From assembly GCA_031549665.1 (NCBI GenBank), contig JAVBPJ010000009.1, positions 1 through 26,358 on the forward strand: 26,358 nucleotides of DNA, written 5' to 3'. Both the position numbers and the translations under genes were made by a program. This document shows, piece after piece, positions 17,098 through 24,404 of the stretch (positions are counted from its first letter, which is position 1; the number at the start of each line of letters is the position of its first letter). The DNA comes from Rikenella sp031549665. GTDB lineage: Bacteria > Bacteroidota > Bacteroidia > Bacteroidales > Rikenellaceae. The notes under the pieces were generated by a model. It did not search any database. It had not been told where the DNA came from and worked only from the letters and a program-made list of their open reading frames with translations.

Positions 17098-18747
17098 CTA
17101 CCGTCGCTTAAAGAACCATTTGAGGATCAGGACAAAGATCAACGAGGAGGAACCCCAGAAGATAAACCGGGCGTAGTTTCCGATCTCGGTGCCGTTGTCG
17201 AGCATCAGGATCGATCCGATGAACAAACCCACCAAAATGATGGCGTAGGCCATGCGGAAACCCACGCTGCGCAAGGCGCGGCGGAATACCTCGCTGTCCT
17301 CGAAGCTCATGTGGTGCTGAATTTGCCCCTGCTTGATTTTGTACAGGATTTCGCTTACGTCGTTCGGAAACGAAAGGGCCAGGTTCACGTAGTTGTGCAG
17401 GGCCTGGTAAAGTTCGCCGGCCATTTTTTTGGGGGTGAACCGCCGCAGGACCACCTCCTTGGCGTAGGGCGTAATCAGCTTCGCGAAGGGGATGTTCGGG
17501 TCGAGCCTTTCGGCTACCTTTTGAATGGTTCCCAACGACTTGGCCAGCATGAAGATACCTGAAGGTATTTGAAGCGAATATTTAGCGATAAGCCCGATGC
17601 ACTGCTGGATCATTTTGGCGTAGTCGAGCCGTTCGATCGGGATTTCGCGGTATTGCGACATCATCTGTTGCAGGCTGAAGATCAGGTCGTCGCGTTTCTC
17701 GAAGAACCGCACGTTGCAGAGCTTGATCAGCGCATCGGCCATGGCGGCCTCGTCGCGCCGCACGAAACCGAGCGAAATGTTGGCCAAGAACTCCATGTCG
17801 CGCGGCGAAAGAATGCCCACCATTCCGAAATCGATGAAGGCCACCACGTTGTCCGGCATGATGAACAGGTTGCCCGCGTGGGGGTCGGCATGGAAGAATC
17901 CGTGCCGCAGGATCATCGTCAGCAGCGCGTCGGCTCCGTTGATGGCGATTTGCCGGGTGTCGAGTCCCGCCGCCCGCAGCACGTCGGGATTATCGGGCGT
18001 AATCCCCTCGATCCGTTCGGTTACCAGCAGCCGCTTGGTGGTGTACTCCATGTACACCCTCGGGATGTAGACGTTGGGGTTCGACTCGAACATTTTGTGG
18101 AATTGGAGCGCGTTCGAGGCCTCGTTGTAGTAGTCCAGCTCCTTGATGATGCTGTCGCCGAAATCGTCGATCACGGCCACGATGTTCAGGGCCGCCATCT
18201 CGGGGTAGTTCTTGGCCAGCTTTTCGGCCAGAAAACGCATCAGGTACAGGTCGAGTTTGATCTTATGTTCGATCCTCGGGCGGCGGATCTTGACAATGAC
18301 CGGACTGCCGTCGAGCAACCGTCCGCCGTAGACCTGTCCGATCGAGGCCGAAGCCAGCGACTGGGCGTCGAGCTGCGAAAACACCCTGGGGATCGGCATG
18401 GACAGCTCGTCTTCGATCATGCTGTGGGCCACGCGTTCGTCGAAGGGCAGGGCGGTGGATTGCAGTTTTTTCAGCTCTTTGCGGAAACGCTCCGAGATCA
18501 CGTCGGGCCGGTCGGCCAGGATTTGCCCGAATTTCACGTAGGTGGGTCCCAGGTCTTCGATGGTTACGCGCAGGCGCTCCTCGGTGCTGTACACCGGCTT
18601 GTTGTGGCGCACGCGGTGTTTACGCACCCGCCGGCCCCACCAGGTGTGCGCCGACAGTTCGCTGACCCCGTGCTTGAACAGGATAATGCCTATTTCAAAG
18701 GCCCTCGAAAACTTCAGGTACGTAACATACCAGTTGGTGATTTTCAT
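17098..18747 (-). CDS. UbiB/ABC1 (AarF) family atypical kinase
   Basis: 549 aa. The UbiB family is made of atypical protein-kinase-like ATPases that support quinone and isoprenoid-lipid metabolism. Seen: the signature KxGQ in YVKFGQILADRPD (Lys72-Gln75), the Ala-rich nucleotide loop SASIGQVYGG (about 134-142), the VAIK-like lysine in VIVKIRRP (Lys153), the helix-C glutamate in IKELDYYNEA (Glu203), the catalytic-loop equivalent HADPHAGNLF (286-295), and DFG in FIDFGMVG (Asp306). Two C-terminal membrane helices (about 498-516 and 526-544) with a basic end suggest inner-membrane anchoring. The start ATG shares one base with the stop of the phasin-like gene (TAATG), so translation is probably coupled. 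A convergent UbiA prenyltransferase lies at the other end. Confidence 0.94.
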   Translation of the reverse strand: MKITNWYVTYLKFSRAFEIGIILFKHGVSELSAHTWWGRRVRKHRVRHNKPVYSTEERLRVTIEDLGPTYVKFGQILADRPDVISERFRKELKKLQSTALPFDERVAHSMIEDELSMPIPRVFSQLDAQSLASASIGQVYGGRLLDGSPVIVKIRRPRIEHKIKLDLYLMRFLAEKLAKNYPEMAALNIVAVIDDFGDSIIKELDYYNEASNALQFHKMFESNPNVYIPRVYMEYTTKRLLVTERIEGITPDNPDVLRAAGLDTRQIAINGADALLTMILRHGFFHADPHAGNLFIMPDNVVAFIDFGMVGILSPRDMEFLANISLGFVRRDEAAMADALIKLCNVRFFEKRDDLIFSLQQMMSQYREIPIERLDYAKMIQQCIGLIAKYSLQIPSGIFMLAKSLGTIQKVAERLDPNIPFAKLITPYAKEVVLRRFTPKKMAGELYQALHNYVNLALSFPNDVSEILYKIKQGQIQHHMSFEDSEVFRRALRSVGFRMAYAIILVGLFIGSILMLDNGTEIGNYARFIFWGSSSLIFVLILKWFFKRR

Positions 18748-19157
18748 TATTTAGCGGCTTTTTTGGACGGTTTGGAAGCGGTTCCGGCCGGTTTCTTCAC
18801 GCTCTTCGCCTTGGGTTTGGCGGCTGCGGAGGTTGTTTTACCCGGGGCGGTTTTTGCGGGGTGTACCGCTTTTTTCAGCGAGGCCACCTCTTTGGCGAGC
18901 GTTTCAACGCGCCGGGTGAGCTTTTCGATCCGCTCGTCAGCCTGGGCCGACGAACTTCCGAGCAGTTGTTGCAAAAAAAGTTGCGAATCGATGCCCTGGG
19001 CAAAGGCTTCGATCTGTTCGGCCAGCGTTTCGGCGGTTTCGGGCGAGCTGCCGATCTTCTGTTCGATGAGCGTACTCATCTGGTCGATAAATTTTTCGCG
19101 GTCGGTGATGGAGGCGGCAATGGCGGCTCGCATCAACAGGGTAAGGGCAGAGTTCAT
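18747..19157 (-). CDS. Phasin-like small protein with Lys/Ala/Pro-rich tail
   Basis: 136 aa from the ATG at 19157 (MNSALTLLMRAAIAASITDR). The frame is open to 19319, but the first 54 extra residues are basic, promoter-overlapping and not family-like. Residues 1-60 form an amphipathic helical region (REKFIDQMSTLIEQKIG); about 75-105 look like a short coiled coil with heptads (DERIEKLTRRVETLAKEVA). The end (about 106-136) is low-complexity Lys/Ala/Pro/Ser, similar in composition to PhaF or histone-H1-like tails. It resembles COG3937 phasin-related regulators, which in other genomes can neighbour ABC1 kinases. No polyhydroxyalkanoate synthase is present here, so a storage-granule role is not supported. 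Its stop overlaps the UbiB-like start. Confidence 0.72.
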   Translation of the reverse strand: MNSALTLLMRAAIAASITDREKFIDQMSTLIEQKIGSSPETAETLAEQIEAFAQGIDSQLFLQQLLGSSSAQADERIEKLTRRVETLAKEVASLKKAVHPAKTAPGKTTSAAAKPKAKSVKKPAGTASKPSKKAAK

Positions 19158-19277
19158 AAGGCTTGAAAAATCTATTTTTTGGCGGGGCAACGGCCCCGTT
19201 CCGGCTCCTTGTTGCAAATACCTTGCAAAAGTTTTCAGAAAAGCGGCCGAAGCCGGTCGTCTCCGTGAAAACTTCCC

Positions 19278-19285
19278 CAAAAATA
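19278..19285 (-). promoter_or_regulatory. Candidate -7 element for the phasin-like/ubiB operon
   Basis: On the minus strand this reads TATTTTTG, matching TAnnTTTG, about 120 bases before the ATG at 19157. No clear TTTG sits 19-20 bases upstream. A second, poorer TAGATTTT lies much closer to the gene (about 19171-19178). Confidence 0.4.
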
Positions 19286-19311
19286 GGGTTTTATTGGCAG
19301 ATTCGACAGAC

Positions 19312-19343
19312 TTTGGCACTTCGGATATTGCCTTATAAATTCG
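19312..19343 (+). promoter_or_regulatory. Candidate promoter for cls
   Basis: TTTG at 19312-19315 and TAAATTCG at 19336-19343 are 20 bases apart, close to the Bacteroidota consensus. It gives a leader of about 90 bases to the GTG at 19438. A second TACCTTGC element at 19427-19434 sits just 3 bases before that GTG and would give a leaderless message. Confidence 0.45.
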
Positions 19344-19437
19344 AAATTATGGAACAGGGGAGTGTTTTCGCGGCGATTTCGGTCGTGTTACCTGTTTTTC
19401 GGGGTGGCGGGAACGTGTTTTTTTTCTACCTTGCAGC

Positions 19438-20880
19438 GTGGTTTGGAGCATTACCCTTTACGCGCTGTTGGCACTCTATGTGTTGATGATCGCAGCAACG
19501 GTTTATACGGTGTTGCACGAGCGGCGCGACCCCATCCGGGCTGTTTCGTGGATCGCGGTGGTGGTGCTGCTTCCTGTGGCGGGGATTTTTCTGTTCGTCT
19601 TTTTCGGGCAGGATTATCGCAAGCGTAAGATATTCAACCGCAAGGAGATCAAAGACCTTAAACAGCTCGAACACCTCAGCTACCAGCAGTTGCGCGAACT
19701 CGACCGGTTCGACCTGCCCGAGGTGGCGGCCCACAAGGAGATCATCACCCTGCTGCTCAACAACAACAAGTCGCTGTTGACCACCAACAACCACCTTGCC
19801 ATACTCAACGACGGATACCAGACCTTCGGCAAATTGATCGAATCGCTTCGGGCAGCCAAACAATCGATCCACCTGGAATACTATATTTTCGAGAACGACC
19901 GATTGGGAAATACCATTGCCGGCATCCTCAAGGAAAAAGCCAGTAAAGGCGTCGAAGTGCGGCTGATTTACGACGACGTGGGCAGTTGGGGTCTGAGCCG
20001 TGAGTTTATCCATTCATTACGTGCGGCCGGAGTCGAGGTACACTGTTTCATGCCGGTGGCCTTTCCCTGGTTCACCAGCAAGATCAACTACCGCAACCAC
20101 CGCAAAATTGTTGTGATCGACGGCAGGGTAGGCTATACCGGCGGACTCAACGTGGCCGACCGCTACGTGCGCGGCACCCGCTACGGCCCCTGGCGCGACA
20201 CCCACCTGAAAATCGAGGGGGGCGCCGTGCACATGCTCCAGCTCACGTTCCTGACCGACTGGTATTTCGCCTCGGGCATCCAGCTGGCCGACAGGGAACG
20301 CTACCTGCCCAAAGTCAAAGAGCCCTATGGAACCGTCGCCATGCAGATCGCCACCTCGGGACCCGATTCGGACTGGGCCACCATCATGCAGGCCTATTTT
20401 GCCGCCATCACCAAGGCCAACGACCATATCTACATTTCGAGTCCCTATTTCATCCCCGGCGAATCGCTCCTTACCGCACTCAAAGTGGCCTCGTTGAGCG
20501 GAGTGGACGTCCGCATCATGATTCCCTCGCATTCCGACAGCAAAATCGTCTACTGGGCCACCCGTTCCTACGTCTCCGAGCTGCTCGACGCGCGCATCAA
20601 AGTGTACCTGTACACCGCCGGATTCAACCACAGCAAACTCATCTCGATCGACGACCATTTCAGCGCCATCGGCACCGCCAACATGGACAACCGCAGCTTC
20701 GAGGACAACTTCGAGGTAACGGCCATGATCTACGACAAAGCTACCACCGCATTGATCCAAAAACAATTCCTCAGCGACCTGGAAGGTTGCGAACGCCTTA
20801 CCCGCCGCCGCTGGCTCAAACGCTCGCGGGTCGAACTTTTCAAAGAGTCCGTCGCGCGGCTTTTCAGCCCGCTTTTATAA
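19438..20880 (+). CDS. cls: Cardiolipin synthase (PLD superfamily)
   Basis: 480 aa. It condenses phosphatidylglycerol into cardiolipin at the inner membrane. There are two N-terminal membrane helices (about 4-25 and 36-57). The two HKD active-site motifs are intact: NHRKIVVIDGRVGYTGG (His221, Lys223, Asp228) and NHSKLISIDDHFSAIGTANM (His398, Lys400, Asp405). GTG at 19438 is chosen because the next ATG (19486) would cut away most of the first helix, and no other start lies in frame just upstream. It diverges from the phasin-like/ubiB pair. The 3' end overlaps a small hairpin with a T-run. Head-group specificity beyond phosphatidylglycerol is not decided by these motifs. Confidence 0.94.
   Translation: MVWSITLYALLALYVLMIAATVYTVLHERRDPIRAVSWIAVVVLLPVAGIFLFVFFGQDYRKRKIFNRKEIKDLKQLEHLSYQQLRELDRFDLPEVAAHKEIITLLLNNNKSLLTTNNHLAILNDGYQTFGKLIESLRAAKQSIHLEYYIFENDRLGNTIAGILKEKASKGVEVRLIYDDVGSWGLSREFIHSLRAAGVEVHCFMPVAFPWFTSKINYRNHRKIVVIDGRVGYTGGLNVADRYVRGTRYGPWRDTHLKIEGGAVHMLQLTFLTDWYFASGIQLADRERYLPKVKEPYGTVAMQIATSGPDSDWATIMQAYFAAITKANDHIYISSPYFIPGESLLTALKVASLSGVDVRIMIPSHSDSKIVYWATRSYVSELLDARIKVYLYTAGFNHSKLISIDDHFSAIGTANMDNRSFEDNFEVTAMIYDKATTALIQKQFLSDLEGCERLTRRRWLKRSRVELFKESVARLFSPLL
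20854..20876 (+). terminator. Weak hairpin with T-run overlapping the end of cls
   Basis: GCGCGGCT (20854-20861) pairs with AGCCCGC (20866-20872), with one bulged C, and is followed by TTTT. It lies within the last codons of cls. The next gene has its own promoter 17 bases downstream, which fits a transcription boundary here. Confidence 0.4.
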
Positions 20881-20892
20881 GTCGAAAAAACC

Positions 20893-20900
20893 TATCTTTG
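20893..20900 (+). promoter_or_regulatory. -7 promoter element for the outer-membrane barrel gene
   Basis: TATCTTTG, a perfect TAnnTTTG, about 40 bases before the ATG at 20941. The -33 position is only T-rich. It could drive the run from the barrel gene through phoH, purC, lpxI and lpxB. Confidence 0.65.
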
Positions 20901-20940
20901 CGGAACAAATACCAATCCCCACCTAAATACGTCTTTTTGT

Positions 20941-21576
20941 ATGAAGAAAACGCTCCTCTCGCTTGCCGCCCTGCTGGCCTCCATTTCATTTGCACAAGCT
21001 TTCTCGCCCTTCCAGATCGGTGTTCGCGGCGGGATTCTTTTTAGCAATTCGATCCTGAAATTCACCACCCAGGACGGACTCCAATACAACGAAAACAGTT
21101 CGCGCACCGGCTATGAAATAGGCATCCAAACCCGCGTGGGTTTCCCCGCCGTTCCGCTCTTTTTGCAACCCGAACTTATGTACGTGCGTGAAAACGCCAC
21201 CTATCCCGCAGCCACCTCGGGCGGTACCGAAGTCGATGCCAAGCAGAACTGGATGGAAGTTCCCGTGCTGCTGGGCTGGAAAGTCCTGGGCCCCCTGCAC
21301 CTGAAAGCAGGCCCCGTGTTCCGTTTCCCGATGAGCGAAGTGCTGACCGACCTGAGAACCTCGGCCTCGGAACGTGTCGCCCCCCGCCTGAACGACTTTA
21401 TCCTGGGCTACCAGGTGGGTGTGGGAGTCGACCTGATGAAGCTGACCATCGACGCCCGCTACTGCGGCAACATCACCAAGGCATCCAGCGGCGATAAAGT
21501 GTCGGACATGATCAAAAACATCGACATCAAGGACCCCAAATTCACCCTCTCGCTGGGTTGGCTGTTCCTCAAATAA
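20941..21576 (+). CDS. Small outer-membrane beta-barrel protein (PorT / OMP_b-brl_2 type)
   Basis: 211 aa. The signal peptide is MKKTLLSLAALLASISFAQA. The mature part begins FSPFQIGVRGGILFSNS, a typical first strand of PorT-family barrels (G-x-R/K-G-G-x-x-x-S). It shows alternating hydrophobic strands (IGIQTRVGFPAVPLFLQPEL, VPVLLGWKVLGPLHLKAGPV) and ends with a strand KFTLSLGWLFLK whose last residues are aromatic/hydrophobic, as barrel assembly signals are. Eight strands are plausible for this size. Function unknown. The phoH start follows only 3 bases after the stop, so a shared transcript is likely without implying a shared role. Confidence 0.85.
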   Translation: MKKTLLSLAALLASISFAQAFSPFQIGVRGGILFSNSILKFTTQDGLQYNENSSRTGYEIGIQTRVGFPAVPLFLQPELMYVRENATYPAATSGGTEVDAKQNWMEVPVLLGWKVLGPLHLKAGPVFRFPMSEVLTDLRTSASERVAPRLNDFILGYQVGVGVDLMKLTIDARYCGNITKASSGDKVSDMIKNIDIKDPKFTLSLGWLFLK

Positions 21577-21579
21577 TCG

Positions 21580-22578
21580 ATGAGCGAACACACCCTCACA
21601 CTCGACGAGATCGACCCCGTTGAAATTTACGGGGCCGCCAACGCGAACATCAACCAACTGAGCCGCAAGTTCCCCGACCTGAAAATCGTGGCGCGGGGAA
21701 CCAGCGTAAAACTCATCGGCCCCGATGAGCAGGTGCGGCGTTTTGCCGAAAAATGGACCCGCCTGGTGGGCTACGTGCGGCGCTACGGCCACGCCTCGCC
21801 GCAGGTGATCGACCAGTTCTTCGACGACAGTCCCCTGACCCGGAACGGATACTCCGCCGCCGACCTGCCCGACGAAAACGGAGACGACAAAGAGGTGCTG
21901 GTGTTCGGAAACAACGGCAACATCGTTCGGGCCCGTACCCCCAACCAGCAACGACTGGTGGAAGAGTACCAAAAAAACGACCTGCTTTTCGCCGTCGGCC
22001 CCGCCGGCAGCGGAAAAACCTACACCGCCATCGCCCTGGCCGTGCGCGCCCTGAAGAACAGGGAGGTGAAACGCATCATCCTGACCCGTCCGGCCGTCGA
22101 GGCGGGCGAAAAACTGGGCTTCCTGCCCGGCGACATAAAAGAGAAGCTCGACCCCTACCTGCAACCCCTGTACGACGCGCTGAACGACATGATTCCCGCC
22201 AAAAAGCTCACCGAATACATGGAGCAGGGCATCGTCCAGATCGCGCCGCTGGCCTACATGCGCGGCCGCACCCTCGACAACGCCTTCGTCATTCTGGACG
22301 AAGCCCAAAACACGCTGCTCTCGCAAATCAAAATGTTCCTGACCCGCATGGGCCGGAACGCCAAATTCATCGTTACGGGCGACATCACCCAAATCGACCT
22401 GCCGCATAAAAGAGACTCGGGCCTGCTGCCTGCGATCGGCATGGTGCGAAAGATCAAAGGAATCAGCGTGGTGGAGTTCGGAAAGGCCGACATCCTCCGC
22501 CACGAACTCGTGCAACACATCGTACAGGCCTTCGAAGAGGCCGCAGAACCAACCAAAACCGAAAATCAAGACATTTAA
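21580..22578 (+). CDS. phoH: PhoH-like ATPase
   Basis: 332 aa. PhoH-family proteins are cytoplasmic P-loop NTPases related to superfamily 1 helicases; their role is not settled, with RNA-linked functions proposed. The N-terminal 100 residues carry a small KH/SpoIIIAA-like region (DLKIVARGTSVKLIGP). The ATPase domain has Walker A GPAGSGKTYT (140-149), the LTRPAVEAGEKLGFLPGD motif (168-185), Walker B AFVILDEAQN (235-244) and the downstream TGDITQIDLP sensor. The ATG at 21580 follows the barrel gene by 3 bases; purC follows by 7. The phoH-purC order is one I associate with Bacteroidales. Confidence 0.93.
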   Translation: MSEHTLTLDEIDPVEIYGAANANINQLSRKFPDLKIVARGTSVKLIGPDEQVRRFAEKWTRLVGYVRRYGHASPQVIDQFFDDSPLTRNGYSAADLPDENGDDKEVLVFGNNGNIVRARTPNQQRLVEEYQKNDLLFAVGPAGSGKTYTAIALAVRALKNREVKRIILTRPAVEAGEKLGFLPGDIKEKLDPYLQPLYDALNDMIPAKKLTEYMEQGIVQIAPLAYMRGRTLDNAFVILDEAQNTLLSQIKMFLTRMGRNAKFIVTGDITQIDLPHKRDSGLLPAIGMVRKIKGISVVEFGKADILRHELVQHIVQAFEEAAEPTKTENQDI

Positions 22579-22585
22579 CCCCGCC

Positions 22586-23542
22586 ATGGCAACCGCGAAA
22601 GCCCTTGTAAAAACCAACTTCCAATTCGAAGGACAAAAATCCCTCTATCAGGGAAAAGTGCGCGATGTGTACAACATCCGCGACAAATACCTGGTGATGA
22701 TCGTTAGCGACCGCATCTCGGCGTTCGACGTGGTGCTGCCCAAAGGAATCCCCTTCAAAGGACAGGTGCTGAACCAAATCGCCTCGAAAGCCCTGGACGC
22801 CACGGCCGACATCTGCCCCAACTGGAAAATCGCCTCGCCCGACCCGATGGTTACCGTGGGGCACCGCTGCGAACCCTTTGCCGTGGAGATGATCGTGCGG
22901 GCCTACCTCACCGGAAGTTCGTGGCGCGACTACAAAGCCGGAGCGCGCTCGATTTGCGGCGTCCCCCTGCCCGACGGAATGCGCGAACACCAACGTTTCG
23001 AAACCCCGATCCTGACCCCCACCACCAAAGCCGAACTGGGGCTGCACGACGAAAACATCTCGCGCGAGGAGATCATCCGCCGCGGATACGCCTCGGCCGA
23101 AGACTACGCCAAACTCGAAGAGTACAGCCTGCGCCTGTTCGAACGCGGATCGCAAATCGCCGCGCAGCACGGCCTGATCCTGGTCGACACCAAATACGAA
23201 TTCGGGAAGAAAGACGGCGAAATCTGCCTGATCGACGAAATACACACCCCCGACAGTTCGCGCTACTTCTACGCCGACGGGTATCAGGAACGTTTCGACC
23301 GAGGCGAACACCAGCGCCAGCTCTCGAAAGAATTTGTGCGCGACTGGCTCATGGAAAACAACTTCCAGGGCCGCGCGGGCGACGTGATGCCCGAACTGAC
23401 CGACAGCTTCGTGGAGAGCGTCAGCGAACGCTACATCGAACTGTACGAAAACATCACCGGCGAACGCTTCCGGCGCGCCGACGCCGAACAGCTCGAAGAC
23501 CGGATCGAGAACAACGTCAAAAACATGCTGGCGCGACTGTAA
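22586..23542 (+). CDS. purC: Phosphoribosylaminoimidazole-succinocarboxamide (SAICAR) synthase
   Basis: 318 aa. It joins aspartate to CAIR with ATP in de novo purine synthesis, in the cytoplasm. Seen: the ATP-grasp-like opening LYQGKVRDVYNI (20-31), the signature SDRISAFDVVLPKGIPFKG (46-64), MIVRAYLTGSSWRDYK, and the late LIDEIHTPDSSRYF with LVDTKYEFG. At 318 aa it is the longer form compared with the approximately 240-aa bacterial type. The ATG at 22586 (MATAKALVKTNFQFEGQ) is 7 bases after the phoH stop. lpxI follows after 36 bases. Confidence 0.95.
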   Translation: MATAKALVKTNFQFEGQKSLYQGKVRDVYNIRDKYLVMIVSDRISAFDVVLPKGIPFKGQVLNQIASKALDATADICPNWKIASPDPMVTVGHRCEPFAVEMIVRAYLTGSSWRDYKAGARSICGVPLPDGMREHQRFETPILTPTTKAELGLHDENISREEIIRRGYASAEDYAKLEEYSLRLFERGSQIAAQHGLILVDTKYEFGKKDGEICLIDEIHTPDSSRYFYADGYQERFDRGEHQRQLSKEFVRDWLMENNFQGRAGDVMPELTDSFVESVSERYIELYENITGERFRRADAEQLEDRIENNVKNMLARL

Positions 23543-23578
23543 ATAACGAAACACCCCCCTAAAACGTGAGAATGGATT

Positions 23579-24403
23579 ATGAGTGAGCAAAAAAAACTGG
23601 GACTGATCGCCGGCGGCGGCATGATGCCCGTCGAAATCATCAAATACTGCAACCAAACCGAACGCGACATCGTGGCCGTGGGACTGGAAACTTTCGCCAC
23701 CGTCCAAACAGTCGAAAACGCCCCCCACATCTTCGCCCACATCGGCGAAGCGGGCAAAATGCTCAAATACTTCAAGGAGCAGGGCGTCGAAGAGATCGTA
23801 CTGGCCGGGGGAATCAAACGCCCCTCGCTCAAAGAGTTGATCCCGGATTGGGAAGGGGTGAAAATACTGGCCAAAATCTCGTTCAAGAAACTGAGCGACG
23901 ACGGGCTGTTCCGCGCCGTGATCGACGTGATCGAGGGCTATGGCTTCCGGTTGGTGGGCATCGAAGACGTTGTACCCGAAATGCTCTTTCAGGACGGCGT
24001 TTACGGCAAGGAAAAACCCAACGACGACGACCTGCTGGACATTGCCCGCGGAATCGAAGTGGCCAAAGCGCTCGGTGCGGTCGACGTGGGACAGGCCGTT
24101 GTGGTGCAGGAGGGCATGGTGCTGGCCGTCGAGGCGGTGGAAGGCACCGACCGGATGCTCGACCGCGCAGCCAGCGTCAAACGCAAGGGAAAAGGCCCCG
24201 TGATGGTCAAAATCAAAAAACCCGGGCAGGACAGCCGTGTCGATATGCCCGCCATGGGACTGCAAACCATCGAACAGCTAAGAAAATACGGCATGAAAGG
24301 CATCGCCGTCGAGGCCGGAGGAATCCTGCTGATCGAAAAAGAAGAGGTGATCCGCCAGGCCGACGAAGCCGGTATCTTCATCGTCGGCATAAAGGTCGAG
24401 TAG
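23579..24403 (+). CDS. lpxI: UDP-2,3-diacylglucosamine pyrophosphatase LpxI
   Basis: 274 aa. LpxI cleaves UDP-2,3-diacylglucosamine to lipid X in lipid A synthesis and is not homologous to the more common LpxH. Seen: the N-terminal LGLIAGGGMMPVEI (7-20), ILAGG-like IVLAGGIKRPS, and the C-terminal signature KPGQDSRVDMPAMGLQT (about 214-230) that holds the acidic residues known from Caulobacter LpxI to be needed for catalysis (Asp218 and Asp222 here). The metallophosphoesterase motifs of LpxH are absent. The ATG at 23579 is used; an overlapping ATG at 23572 opens only four codons. lpxB begins one base after the stop, placing product and next enzyme side by side. Confidence 0.93.
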   Translation: MSEQKKLGLIAGGGMMPVEIIKYCNQTERDIVAVGLETFATVQTVENAPHIFAHIGEAGKMLKYFKEQGVEEIVLAGGIKRPSLKELIPDWEGVKILAKISFKKLSDDGLFRAVIDVIEGYGFRLVGIEDVVPEMLFQDGVYGKEKPNDDDLLDIARGIEVAKALGAVDVGQAVVVQEGMVLAVEAVEGTDRMLDRAASVKRKGKGPVMVKIKKPGQDSRVDMPAMGLQTIEQLRKYGMKGIAVEAGGILLIEKEEVIRQADEAGIFIVGIKVE

Positions 24404-24404
24404 G

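Noticed and set aside
19158..19319. Upstream extension of the phasin-like protein (54 extra codons)
   Set aside because: The extra residues are basic and unlike the family, and overlap the predicted divergent promoters. The internal ATG at 19157 fits the known N-terminal pattern.
19349..19486. ATG at 19349 as an alternative start for cls
   Set aside because: It is in a different frame from cls and reads into a short peptide without features.
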